DNA of 64,000 nucleotides. Source: Planctomycetota bacterium (GTDB lineage: Bacteria; Planctomycetota; PLA2; JAEUHO01). The stretch's first letter is position 1. The number at the start of each line of letters is the position of its first letter. Shown piece by piece: positions 57,024 to 64,000 of the stretch. Made by a program: the position numbers and the translations under genes. The stretch lies in NCBI GenBank assembly GCA_028281445.1, contig JANQJW010000048.1:40520-104519 (forward strand), read 5' to 3'. Under the pieces are notes generated by a model, which searched no databases, had not been told where the DNA came from, and was given only the letters and a program-made list of their open reading frames with translations.

Positions 57024-57395
57024 ATGAGCAACCGGATGTTGATCGTCGACGACGCCCTGATCATGCGGAAACGCATCCGGGACATCGCGGAGCGTACGGG
57101 TTGGACCGTCGTGGGCGAGGCCGCAGACGGCGAAGAGGCGCTGGCGCTCTACGCGGAGACGCGGCCGGATCTGGTCACACTCGACATCGTCATGCCCAAC
57201 ATGGACGGTGTGACGGCATTGAAGCGGCTCATGGCCTCTCACCCCGACGCGCGCGTCGTGATGATCAGCGCGGTGGACCAGCGCGAGAAGCTGACCGCGT
57301 GCATCGAGCACGGCGCCATCGACTTCATCGTGAAGCCCTTCCAGACAGCGCGCCTCGAGAGCTTCTTCGAGAAGTACCTGGTGGTGAGCGGCTGA
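57024..57395 (+). CDS. cheY: Response regulator CheY
   Basis: A 123-residue single receiver domain: VDDAL (acidic pair 9-10), phospho-Asp54 in TLDIVMPNMDG, Ser in VVMISAVD, and Lys in IVKPF. Its phosphorylated form signals the motor. The conserved T/S and the aromatic switch region are intact. It lies 3 bases after cheD and 4 before cheB. Whether the output is flagellar or pilus motility cannot be told; no flagellar gene is in the window, while pilus motor genes are. Confidence 0.9.
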   Translation: MSNRMLIVDDALIMRKRIRDIAERTGWTVVGEAADGEEALALYAETRPDLVTLDIVMPNMDGVTALKRLMASHPDARVVMISAVDQREKLTACIEHGAIDFIVKPFQTARLESFFEKYLVVSG

Positions 57396-57399
57396 TCCC

Positions 57400-58491
57400 G
57401 TGAGCGCGCAGACGGCCCATCCCACGCGCGTTCTCGTCGTGGACGACTCCGCGCTCTACCGGCAGGCCATCTGCAACATCTTGCGGGCCGAATCCGGCAT
57501 CGAGGTGGTCGGCATCGCCAAGGATGGCGACGAGGCGCTCGCACGGATCCGCGAGCTCGACCCCGACGTGCTCACACTCGACGTCCAGATGCCGGGCATG
57601 GACGGCATCGAAGTACTCCGCGAGATGAACCGCCAGGCGCTGAGGCCAAAGGCCATCATGGTGAGCAGCTTCACGGCCGAAGGCGCACAGGTGACGACCG
57701 ACGCGCTGCTCGAAGGCGCGTTCGACTTCATCCTCAAGCCCTCGGGGAGCGACCTGACGGCCAACCGCCGCACGCTGCGCGACGCCCTGGACGAGAAGAT
57801 CGGCGCCTTCCGGATGTGGAGCCGCAGCCGGCGCGGCCGCGCGGAGAGGCTGCGGGCGACAGCGGCCGCGGCCCCCGCCGTCGCCCCGGCGAAGCCCGGC
57901 AAGGCGCCCTCTGCGGTGTGCCGAGCGGTGCTCATCGCCGCCTCCACCGGCGGCCCCCCCGCGCTACGCGAGGTGCTCTCGAACCTGCCGGGCGACCTGC
58001 CCGTTCCCGTGTTCGTCGTGCAGCACATGCCGGCGCGGTACACGTCGGCGCTGGCCCAGCGCCTGGACGGCATCAGTCCACTCACCGTCGAAGAGGCCGA
58101 GGACGGAACGCACGCCCGGTCCGGGATGGCCGTGCTCGCACCGGGCGGCAAGCAGATGCTCATCTACAGCCGCGGCGGCAAGGCCTACGTCGAGCTCACG
58201 GATGATCCGCCGGAGAACGGCTGCCGTCCGTCGGCGGACTACACGCTGCGGTCGATCGTCGGCGCCTTCGACGGCGACGTGCTCGCGGTTGTCTTGACGG
58301 GCATGGGCCGCGACGCGTTCGCGGGCTGCGAGGTCGTCAAGCGCAGCGGCGGCACGGTCTTCGCACAGGACGAAGAGACGTCCACCGTCTACGGCATGCC
58401 CAAGGCGGTTGCCGACGGGGACCTGGCCAATCGCATTCTCCCGCTCGAAGGTGTCGCCCGCGCCATCACCAAGCACGTAACGGGGAGCTAG
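57400..58491 (+). CDS. cheB: Chemoreceptor methylesterase/deamidase CheB
   Basis: A 363-residue protein: receiver domain with phospho-Asp61 (TLDVQMPGMDG), an alanine/proline linker (~150-170), and a C-terminal esterase with Ser182 (IAASTGGPPAL), His in VVQHMPARYT and Asp in LTGMGRDAF, the catalytic triad. It removes methyl groups from the receptor. GTG start. Confidence 0.94.
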   Translation: MSAQTAHPTRVLVVDDSALYRQAICNILRAESGIEVVGIAKDGDEALARIRELDPDVLTLDVQMPGMDGIEVLREMNRQALRPKAIMVSSFTAEGAQVTTDALLEGAFDFILKPSGSDLTANRRTLRDALDEKIGAFRMWSRSRRGRAERLRATAAAAPAVAPAKPGKAPSAVCRAVLIAASTGGPPALREVLSNLPGDLPVPVFVVQHMPARYTSALAQRLDGISPLTVEEAEDGTHARSGMAVLAPGGKQMLIYSRGGKAYVELTDDPPENGCRPSADYTLRSIVGAFDGDVLAVVLTGMGRDAFAGCEVVKRSGGTVFAQDEETSTVYGMPKAVADGDLANRILPLEGVARAITKHVTGS

Positions 58492-58498
58492 CACCGCG

Positions 58499-59899
58499 AT
58501 GGACCCCAGCGACGTCAACGTCCTGATCGCCGAGGACAGCGCCGTACAGGCGCAGATCCTGGAACAGAAGCTGCGCGACGCCGGCTACGGGGTGCGCGTT
58601 GCAAGGGACGGCGCGCTCGCGCTCGAGAGCATCCGCGCGGAGCGTCCGACGTTGGTGATCTCCGACATCGAGATGCCCAACATGACGGGCTACGAGCTGT
58701 GCAGCGCGGTCAAGAGCGACGCGGACCTTCGGACGATCCCGTTCATCCTGCTCTCCACGCTCAGCGAACCCGAAGACATCATTCGTGGGCTGCACTGCGG
58801 CGCGGAGAACTACGTCACCAAGCCGTATGAGCCGGAGTTCCTGCTCTCGCGTGTCGAGTCGGTGCTGCAAACACCGATCGATCCGGATGAGGAAGAGCAA
58901 GAGCTCGAGGTGACGCTGGCCGGCAACCGCTACACGGTGAAGGCCGGCCGCCAGCAGGTGCTGAGTCTGCTTGCCTCGACGTTCGAAAACGCGGTCGAGA
59001 AGAACAACGAGCTCATCAAGACCAACCAGGAGCTGACGGTCGCGAAGGAGCAACTCACGACGTGGAACGAAAAGCTGGAAGCGGTGAACGCGCAGCTCGA
59101 GCAAGCCAACACGCGCATGTCGAACGACCTCAACGCGGCCGCTCGCGTCCAGCAGTCCCTGCTCCCCCACGAGGCGCCCGTCATCAAAGGCGCGCAGATC
59201 GCGTGGAACTACACGCCGTGCGACGAACTGGCCGGGGACTTCCTCAACTACTTCCCGCTCGACGACCGCTACGCAGCACTCTTCGTCGTCGACGTCAGCG
59301 GCCACGGCGTGGCCTCGTCGTTGTTGTCCGTGACGGTCGGGCGATTGATGACTGCGACGTCGTCCCTGCTGATCGACCGTGACGAGAACGGCGGAACGCG
59401 CATCGTTCCCCCCATGGAGGTCGCGCTCGAGCTCAACCGCCGATTCAAGATGAAGGAGCAGGGCGGCCTCTACTTCACGATGGTCTACGGCGTGCTGGAC
59501 ACGGAGACGCTCGAGTTCCGCTACGTGCTCAACGGCCATCCGCAGATGGTCCACGTGCCCGCCGGCGCCGACCCGGTATTGGTCGAGGCCGCCGGTATGG
59601 GCATCGGCTGGTTCGACGAGCCCTTGTTCCAGTGCAGCGAAAGCGTCCTACAGCTCTCGCGCGGTGATCGCCTGTATCTCTATTCGGACGGCGTACCCGA
59701 AGCCATGGACCCGGACGAGAACGCGTTGGGCGACCGTCAGATGCTCGAGGTGATCGAGCTCGGCAAGAGCCAGCCCCTCGAAGACACCGTGGCCCTGCTC
59801 ATGAACGTCGTCGAGCGCTGGGCCGGCAGCGGCAGCATCCGCGACGATGTCTCGATCCTGGGGCTCGAGCTCGTGGACCGCGACCCGGCGGGCGCCTGA
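58499..59899 (+). CDS. Receiver-SpoIIE (RsbU-type) serine phosphatase
   Basis: A 466-residue protein: receiver ~1-125 with phospho-Asp56 (ISDIEMPNMTG), a long coiled coil (~140-215) and a PP2C/SpoIIE domain with AARVQQSLLP, CDELAGDFLNYF, VVDVSGHGVASSLLSV, YSDGVPEAMD and RDDVSILGLEL, so all metal-binding aspartates are present. Such proteins dephosphorylate anti-sigma-factor antagonists in partner-switching pathways. As the last gene of the che operon, 7 bases after cheB, it may give CheA a second output branch. No STAS or RsbW-type partner gene is nearby. Confidence 0.9.
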   Translation: MDPSDVNVLIAEDSAVQAQILEQKLRDAGYGVRVARDGALALESIRAERPTLVISDIEMPNMTGYELCSAVKSDADLRTIPFILLSTLSEPEDIIRGLHCGAENYVTKPYEPEFLLSRVESVLQTPIDPDEEEQELEVTLAGNRYTVKAGRQQVLSLLASTFENAVEKNNELIKTNQELTVAKEQLTTWNEKLEAVNAQLEQANTRMSNDLNAAARVQQSLLPHEAPVIKGAQIAWNYTPCDELAGDFLNYFPLDDRYAALFVVDVSGHGVASSLLSVTVGRLMTATSSLLIDRDENGGTRIVPPMEVALELNRRFKMKEQGGLYFTMVYGVLDTETLEFRYVLNGHPQMVHVPAGADPVLVEAAGMGIGWFDEPLFQCSESVLQLSRGDRLYLYSDGVPEAMDPDENALGDRQMLEVIELGKSQPLEDTVALLMNVVERWAGSGSIRDDVSILGLELVDRDPAGA

Positions 59900-59936
59900 C
59901 TCGTCGGTGACCCACGCGCGCTACTCCGGCGGCATG

Positions 59937-60860
59937 ATGAAGAGACTGTGTCTCGCCGCTGGTCTGGTGCTCGCGATCACGTGTGCTCCGCAGGCGCACG
60001 CCGCGGATGACGGCACCACCTTCCGCGAGGTCCTCACCGCGATGAAGGCGCCCGCGCCCGATCACCGGCAGGTGCTCACACGCACGTACGGGGTCGACCA
60101 TCCCAACTGCTGCCGGCCCTGGAAGGAGCGCATCCGCTGGATCGCCTCCATCTATGCCTGGCTTCCCGATGTCTCGGGCGTCACCTGGGACGACGGCGTG
60201 CGAAGTGAGTTCGACGTGCCGTTCTCCAGCATCGACAGCATCACCGAGAGCGGCTGGGTGACGTATGTCGAAGCACGCAAGGGCAAGTGGTTCTTCGCGT
60301 TGGACTTCATCTACGGAAACCTCCGCGAAGGGGGCACGATCCTCGACGGAACGCTACTCGGCATCGACGCGGAAGTCCGCGTCCAGCAGTGGTTCCTCGA
60401 CGTCTACCTCGGCTACCGCATCTGGTCGGACGCGATGCGGTTCTCGGGAGGCTGCGGCACGTGCGTGACGCGTTGCCGGGAGCTCTACGCGTTCGCGGGT
60501 GGCCGCTACTCACGCAACGAGGTCACGCTGACATCCCGAGTCCGCTTCGGTCCGGCGATGACGCAGCGCCGGACGACAACGGTGGAAGAGCGCTTCGATC
60601 CGTTCGTCGGTGTCAAGTTCGCGCAGCCGCTTGGCTGTCGCTGGACGCTCGGGCTGCGGCTGTGGGGCATGATCGAGAGCGAGAACCTCTGGCACACGCA
60701 AGGCCAGCTCCTCGTCGACTACCGCTTCGCGCGCCGCTGGCACGCCTACCTCGGCGTTCGCAGCGAACGCATGGAGTCGTCGTCCGGTTCCGGCGCGACG
60801 AAGAACGGCATCCGCATGCTCAAGTGGGGTCCGGTGATCGGGGTGGGCTTCACGTTCTAG
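59937..60860 (+). CDS. Putative outer-membrane beta-barrel protein
   Basis: A 307-residue protein with a signal peptide (MKRLCLAAGLVLAITCAPQAHA). The rest alternates short amphipathic beta strands (WVTYVEARKGKWFFALDFIYG, shortened here to its pattern of aromatic ends) and finishes with GVGFTF, the terminal aromatic of outer-membrane barrels. The cysteine pairs NCC and CGTCVTRC are unusual for a porin-like barrel. Unknown function; it follows the che operon by 37 bases, and may be read through from it. Confidence 0.6.
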   Translation: MKRLCLAAGLVLAITCAPQAHAADDGTTFREVLTAMKAPAPDHRQVLTRTYGVDHPNCCRPWKERIRWIASIYAWLPDVSGVTWDDGVRSEFDVPFSSIDSITESGWVTYVEARKGKWFFALDFIYGNLREGGTILDGTLLGIDAEVRVQQWFLDVYLGYRIWSDAMRFSGGCGTCVTRCRELYAFAGGRYSRNEVTLTSRVRFGPAMTQRRTTTVEERFDPFVGVKFAQPLGCRWTLGLRLWGMIESENLWHTQGQLLVDYRFARRWHAYLGVRSERMESSSGSGATKNGIRMLKWGPVIGVGFTF

Positions 60861-60870
60861 AACGCCTCCA

Positions 60871-61305
60871 CTACGAAGGATCGTTCTCCTTGCGGCTCGC
60901 GTAGACCTGCTTGCGCAGCTCCAGCAGGCGTCCCTTGATCTCGGGAAAGTCCCTCACCATCGCCTCGGACTGAGTGGCAAAGCGCGGGCGGATCTTGCGG
61001 ATGCGCTGGATGTGTTCCTCCAGCGCGGCGTAGAGCAGCAGCCCCTCGTCGCAGGAGTCGAGATAGACGTCCGGGTGCAGCACGCCCCGGTTCACGAACG
61101 AAGCCGCCATGTCCCAGAACGTCATCGCCTGGCGAAGGTGGCCGTGCTCCTCGTGCTCTTCGTCGAGCAGCTCCCGCACCTTGCCCCAGTCGTGGCCGAG
61201 GATATGTGTGCGGATCAGATCCCGCGACTGCAAGAGCTCCGGCTCGCGCCGCAGCTCATAGAGCTTCATCGCGATGATGGCGTCACGGAAACCGGGCTTG
61301 CGCAC
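60871..61305 (-). CDS. Hypothetical helical protein
   Basis: A 144-residue, largely alpha-helical, charged protein without signal peptide, membrane span or recognised family. A GTG start is favoured because the GGAG in the stop region of the upstream channel gene is well spaced; the next in-frame ATG is 12 codons later. It is translated from the same mRNA as the potassium channel (3-base gap), so it could be a cytoplasmic accessory of that channel; this is inference from context only. Confidence 0.6.
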   Translation of the reverse strand: MRKPGFRDAIIAMKLYELRREPELLQSRDLIRTHILGHDWGKVRELLDEEHEEHGHLRQAMTFWDMAASFVNRGVLHPDVYLDSCDEGLLLYAALEEHIQRIRKIRPRFATQSEAMVRDFPEIKGRLLELRKQVYASRKENDPS

Positions 61306-61308
61306 TGC

Positions 61309-62421
61309 CTACTCCTTCGTAACCGGCGGGGAGGCCATCTCAGCGAGCTTGCTCAGGCCCTCCGGGGGCCCGATTGCGACCAACACGGCATCCTCCTCCA
61401 TCACCAGGTCCGGACCGGGGTTGAAGTGCTGATCGCCCGAGGCGTCGACGACGGCAACGAGCATCACGCCGAAGTCGCGGCGAATGGGTGACTCCTTCAG
61501 CGCTAGACCGATCAAGGGCGAACCGGGCTCGAGCGGGAACTCCTCCAGGCCCACACCGCCGTGGCCGCCTTCGCTGGGATCGTTCGTCGCGAGGTTCATC
61601 ACGCGTGCAAGCGTGGGCGAGATGATCTCGCGCGCCATGTGCTGCGCGCCGATGGTGTAGGGCGACACGACGTGGTCGGCGCCGGCCACGCGGAGCTTCC
61701 TGTCCGCGCCCGGCGCACGCGACATCGCGACGATGAGGATGTCGGGGCGCAGCTCCCGGGCACTGAGGATGGTGTAGACGTTGTCAGCGTCGCTCGGCAG
61801 GGAACAGAGGATGGCGCGAGCGCTGTCGATGCCCGCCTTCTGGAGGGCATCCTCCTCGGTTGCGTCGTGCACGATGCCGAGCATGCCGTCGTCGTCGGCC
61901 TCGTCGATGCGCGCGGCGTCGGTATCGACCACGACGAGCGGTACGCCCTTGGCGTGGATCTGCCGGCCGGTGAGCTGGCCGATGCGGCCGAAGCCGCACA
62001 AGATCAGGTGATCCTTGAGTGTGCTGATCTGGCGTTCCATGCGACGCCTCCCGAAGACTTCCGAAATGCGGCCGGCGACGAGCGCGGCGGCGAGCGTCGA
62101 GATCGTCAAGGAGACGACGGCGACGCCGAGGATGATGTAGATGGTGGCGAAGATGTACTCGGCCCGGGTGCCCACCAGGTCCCCGTAGCCGACGGTGCTG
62201 ACCGTGATGACGGCCATGTACAGCGCCTCGATCATGTCGATGTCCTTGGCGTCGCTATCGAGCTTGCTGACGAGCCAGAACCCGACCGTGCCGACCAGGA
62301 TGACGACGAGCACCGTGTAACCCATGGCGCGGGGTGAGCGCGAAGTCAGCCAGTCGAGGACCTTCGAGCCGAACCCCATGCGCTCGATGTAGTCCTGCTG
62401 CTTGCGATCCCGCCGCCACAT
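61309..62421 (-). CDS. Potassium channel with RCK (TrkA-N/TrkA-C) regulatory domains
   Basis: A 370-residue protein like MthK/Kch: TM1 ~33-53, pore helix with selectivity filter TVGYGD (76-81), TM2 ~88-115, then a Rossmann-type RCK-N (LILCGFGRIGQLTGRQI, VVVDTD) and a C-terminal TrkA-C domain (~290-365, FPLEPGSPLIGLALKES). It conducts K+ across the inner membrane, gated by ligands or nucleotides bound at the RCK ring. It is upstream of and coupled to a small helical protein. Confidence 0.9.
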   Translation of the reverse strand: MWRRDRKQQDYIERMGFGSKVLDWLTSRSPRAMGYTVLVVILVGTVGFWLVSKLDSDAKDIDMIEALYMAVITVSTVGYGDLVGTRAEYIFATIYIILGVAVVSLTISTLAAALVAGRISEVFGRRRMERQISTLKDHLILCGFGRIGQLTGRQIHAKGVPLVVVDTDAARIDEADDDGMLGIVHDATEEDALQKAGIDSARAILCSLPSDADNVYTILSARELRPDILIVAMSRAPGADRKLRVAGADHVVSPYTIGAQHMAREIISPTLARVMNLATNDPSEGGHGGVGLEEFPLEPGSPLIGLALKESPIRRDFGVMLVAVVDASGDQHFNPGPDLVMEEDAVLVAIGPPEGLSKLAEMASPPVTKE

Positions 62422-62457
62422 GCGAGGGAGTATCGCTCAGAGGGCGCGATTCCTGTA

Positions 62458-62480
62458 GGGGCGACCCTTGTGGTCGCCCC
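62458..62480 (+). repeat. Fixed-loop hairpin repeat 2
   Basis: GGGGCGACC, loop CTTGT, GGTCGCCCC: a perfect 9-bp stem preceded by TGTA. It lies just upstream of the potassium-channel start. Confidence 0.65.
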
Positions 62481-62515
62481 ACGACGCGCTCAGCGGATCT
62501 GGACGCTGCCTGTCC

Positions 62516-62536
62516 GGGCGCCCCTTGTGGGCGCCC
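62516..62536 (+). repeat. Fixed-loop hairpin repeat 3
   Basis: GGGCGCCC, loop CTTGT, GGGCGCCC: a perfect 8-bp stem with the same loop as repeats 1 and 2 but a different stem, 35 bases before tRNA-Ser. Confidence 0.65.
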
Positions 62537-62571
62537 CGCGGGGGGCTATCCTCCCGTCACCACGCAAGCGC

Positions 62572-62661
62572 GGAGAGGTGGCCGAGTGGTCGAAGGCGCG
62601 CGCTTGGAAAGCGCGTATTCGGGAAACCGGATCGCAGGTTCGAATCCTGTCCTCTCCGCCA
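62572..62661 (+). tRNA. tRNA-Ser (anticodon GGA)
   Basis: Acceptor stem GGAGAGG (62572-62578) pairs with CCTCTCC (62651-62657), followed by G and an encoded CCA (62659-62661). The anticodon stem CGCGC/GCGCG encloses TTGGAAA with anticodon GGA at 62606-62608, reading UCC and UCU. The T arm is CAGGTTCGAATCCTG. The long variable arm (TATTCGGGAAACCGGATCG region) is the class II form expected for serine. Hairpin repeats flank the gene on both sides. Confidence 0.96.
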
Positions 62662-62684
62662 ATCTCCAAGCGTCTTCCCGACGC

Positions 62685-62705
62685 GGGCGGCCACAAGGGC
62701 CGCCC
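62685..62705 (-). repeat. Fixed-loop hairpin repeat 4 (inverted)
   Basis: GGGCGGCC, loop ACAAG, GGCCGCCC. Read on the minus strand the loop is CTTGT, the same as repeats 1-3. It starts 24 bases past the tRNA. Confidence 0.6.
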
Positions 62706-62740
62706 AAACAGGACGGGACCTGATTCGCTGAACTGCTGGT

Positions 62741-62763
62741 GGGGCGACCACCAGGGTCGCCCC
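62741..62763 (-). repeat. Fixed-loop hairpin repeat 5 (inverted, loop variant)
   Basis: GGGGCGACC, loop ACCAG, GGTCGCCCC. The stem is identical to repeat 2. On the minus strand the loop is CTGGT (one change from CTTGT) and the element is preceded by GTAG, whose TAG is the stop codon of the adjacent gene. Confidence 0.6.
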
Positions 62764-64000
62764 TACGGCCCCTGTCGGTAGATCCCGCTCCCTCGGTTGA
62801 CGAGGTTGACGCGGAAGAGGGCGCACCCGTTGTCCAGTGTGTGCGCGCTGGTGCCACCGAAGCCTGCGAACGTGTCGCCGTCCGGCGTCGCCAGGCTCTC
62901 GACGGCGAGCGCGTAGATGCGGTCGCCGGGAATCAGCCAACAGATCGCGGACAGGCCGCTCTGCAGGACGTTGCCGAAGAGGAACGACCCGTCCTCCGAC
63001 ACCTCCCGGTAGGCGCGCGGCTGGCCCAGGCCGAGATACGTGGCGCCCATGACACCACCGGTCGTGTTCGACTGGTTGTCGGTCGCCAACACGGGCGGCG
63101 GGCCGCCGGACAAACCGTAGGTACCGAAGGTCACACCGTTCGTCGAGCCGACGACGTCGGCGGCGAACTGCGGGATCCGCACGGGGGAGCGCAGGTTCAA
63201 GCCGCGCAGCTGACCGAAGACGCCTCCGCCGCTGGACTGAGCGGTGACCGCCGTGCGCGCCAGCGGGACGATCGGGTCGCCACCCGCGGTCTGGCCGAAG
63301 AGGTACCACTGCACGCCGCCGGATGCGGCCATCCACGCGACGCTGCCCGTCTCGAACACACAGAGCGTCCCGCTCACGTGGATGTCGGTGATGACCTCGG
63401 CCAGGACGACATCGCCCTCGGCCATGATCTCCACGAAGTTCGCCGAGCTGGTGTTGCGGATATAGATCCGCCGATCTGCCGCCGTCGTCGTGGCGACGAG
63501 GGCGAAGAAGACCCCCGTCAACTCGACCGCAAACGCGTCGATGCTGACGATGTTGAGCCCGGTGGGCAACGCCGCGCCAACCAGCGCACGCGCCGTGAGA
63601 TCGGTGCCGTCGACGTCGATGCTGTAGAGGTTCTTCTCGCCGGATGTGTCCTCGGTGACCTGGATCCAGATCCTGCCCCCGCTCTCGATGTGCGGCGTCA
63701 CTTCGTCGATGTCGTCAACCGTGTCGGCAACGCCCGCCCCTGCGAGGCTGTCTTGATCGAAGAGCAGGCCGACGCGCCCTGAAGCGCCGCCCGGGGCGAG
63801 GGCAGCCCCGAGTAGACCGAAGGTGCGCGTGCCGACGTTGTCGATGATGTCGACGTGAGCGAAGAGGTGGCCGTTCCCGACCCAGACGCCGTTGAAGGAC
63901 GAGATGACGGCGTCGACAAGATCAGGCACCGCATCGCCGATGCTGTAGACGTTGATCACCGCGCCGTTCGGCGCCATCGCGTTGAGTACCGCGGCCTTGG
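62763..64000 (-). CDS. Large secreted-type repetitive protein, 5' partial
   Basis: The frame stays open to the right edge, so the start lies outside; ~412 residues are visible. The sequence is Gly/Thr/Val-rich and beta-like, with phrases such as VFFALVATTTAADRRIYIR and VGLLFDQDSL, and a C-terminal FRVNLVNRGSGIYRQGP. It resembles choice-of-anchor/beta-propeller-like surface proteins of Planctomycetes-type genomes, but I cannot assign a family. The stop codon overlaps the edge of hairpin repeat 5. Confidence 0.7.
   Translation of the reverse strand, partial: KAAVLNAMAPNGAVINVYSIGDAVPDLVDAVISSFNGVWVGNGHLFAHVDIIDNVGTRTFGLLGAALAPGGASGRVGLLFDQDSLAGAGVADTVDDIDEVTPHIESGGRIWIQVTEDTSGEKNLYSIDVDGTDLTARALVGAALPTGLNIVSIDAFAVELTGVFFALVATTTAADRRIYIRNTSSANFVEIMAEGDVVLAEVITDIHVSGTLCVFETGSVAWMAASGGVQWYLFGQTAGGDPIVPLARTAVTAQSSGGGVFGQLRGLNLRSPVRIPQFAADVVGSTNGVTFGTYGLSGGPPPVLATDNQSNTTGGVMGATYLGLGQPRAYREVSEDGSFLFGNVLQSGLSAICWLIPGDRIYALAVESLATPDGDTFAGFGGTSAHTLDNGCALFRVNLVNRGSGIYRQGP

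Overview
The window is GC-rich, about two thirds G+C by eye, and densely coded. It comes from a Gram-negative-type bacterium that makes meso-diaminopimelate peptidoglycan, since MurE carries the DNPR signature. Secreted lipoproteins, MoxR, pyruvate phosphate dikinase, a type IV pilus motor cluster and a partly dismantled division/cell-wall cluster together suggest Planctomycetota or a neighbouring deep lineage known mostly from metagenomes. This placement is inference: no rRNA gene is present.

Layout. 1-11.3 kb: poorly characterised envelope proteins, an orphan sensor kinase, an acyl-CoA dehydrogenase, and a coupled zinc metalloprotease/lipoprotein pair. 11.7-17.7 kb (minus): a type IV pilus motor cluster, read as a second PilB-type ATPase, pilT, pilB, pilC. 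17.9-22.1 kb (plus): ppdK and an AAA+ ATPase. 22.3-29.4 kb (minus): a CAP-domain protein, then ftsQ-like, a membrane protein, rplM-rpsI-yebC-moxR and a repeat protein. 29.6-33.1 kb (plus): an unknown 664-residue protein and an HD-GYP protein. 33.1-46.5 kb (minus): mraZ-rsmH-ftsL-ftsI-murE-murF-mraY-ftsW, a CAP lipoprotein, then murG-murC-murB. ftsA, ftsZ and ddl are absent from the window. 46.8 kb: small SRP RNA. 47-50 kb: a DUF3604 protein, a phosphatase-like lipoprotein and a glutamate-dehydrogenase remnant. 50.3-59.9 kb (plus): a chemotaxis operon cheW-mcp-cheR-cheA-cheC-cheD-cheY-cheB ending in a REC-SpoIIE phosphatase. 60-64 kb: an outer-membrane-type protein, a potassium channel with RCK domains, tRNA-Ser(GGA) in a patch of hairpin repeats, and a truncated secreted protein.

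How the genes work together. The minus-strand mraZ operon supplies lipid-linked peptidoglycan precursor synthesis (MurE, MurF, MraY, MurG, MurC, MurB) and the septal SEDS/PBP pair (FtsW, FtsI) with FtsL. It appears to start from one promoter that carries direct repeats suited to MraZ autoregulation. The che operon is almost fully overlapping, so its products are probably made in fixed ratio; CheC and CheD take the place of CheZ.

Most notable observations: (1) MraY carries a LysM-like domain inserted in a periplasmic loop. (2) Three intergenic copies of one structured-RNA-like element occur near the pilus genes; two are the same length and differ by compensatory base-pair changes. (3) A family of hairpins keeps its loop while changing its stem sequence, and clusters around tRNA-Ser and next to the SRP RNA. 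(4) The division cluster is rearranged, with a detached ftsQ and no ftsA or ftsZ, and its FtsI and MurG have altered family motifs.
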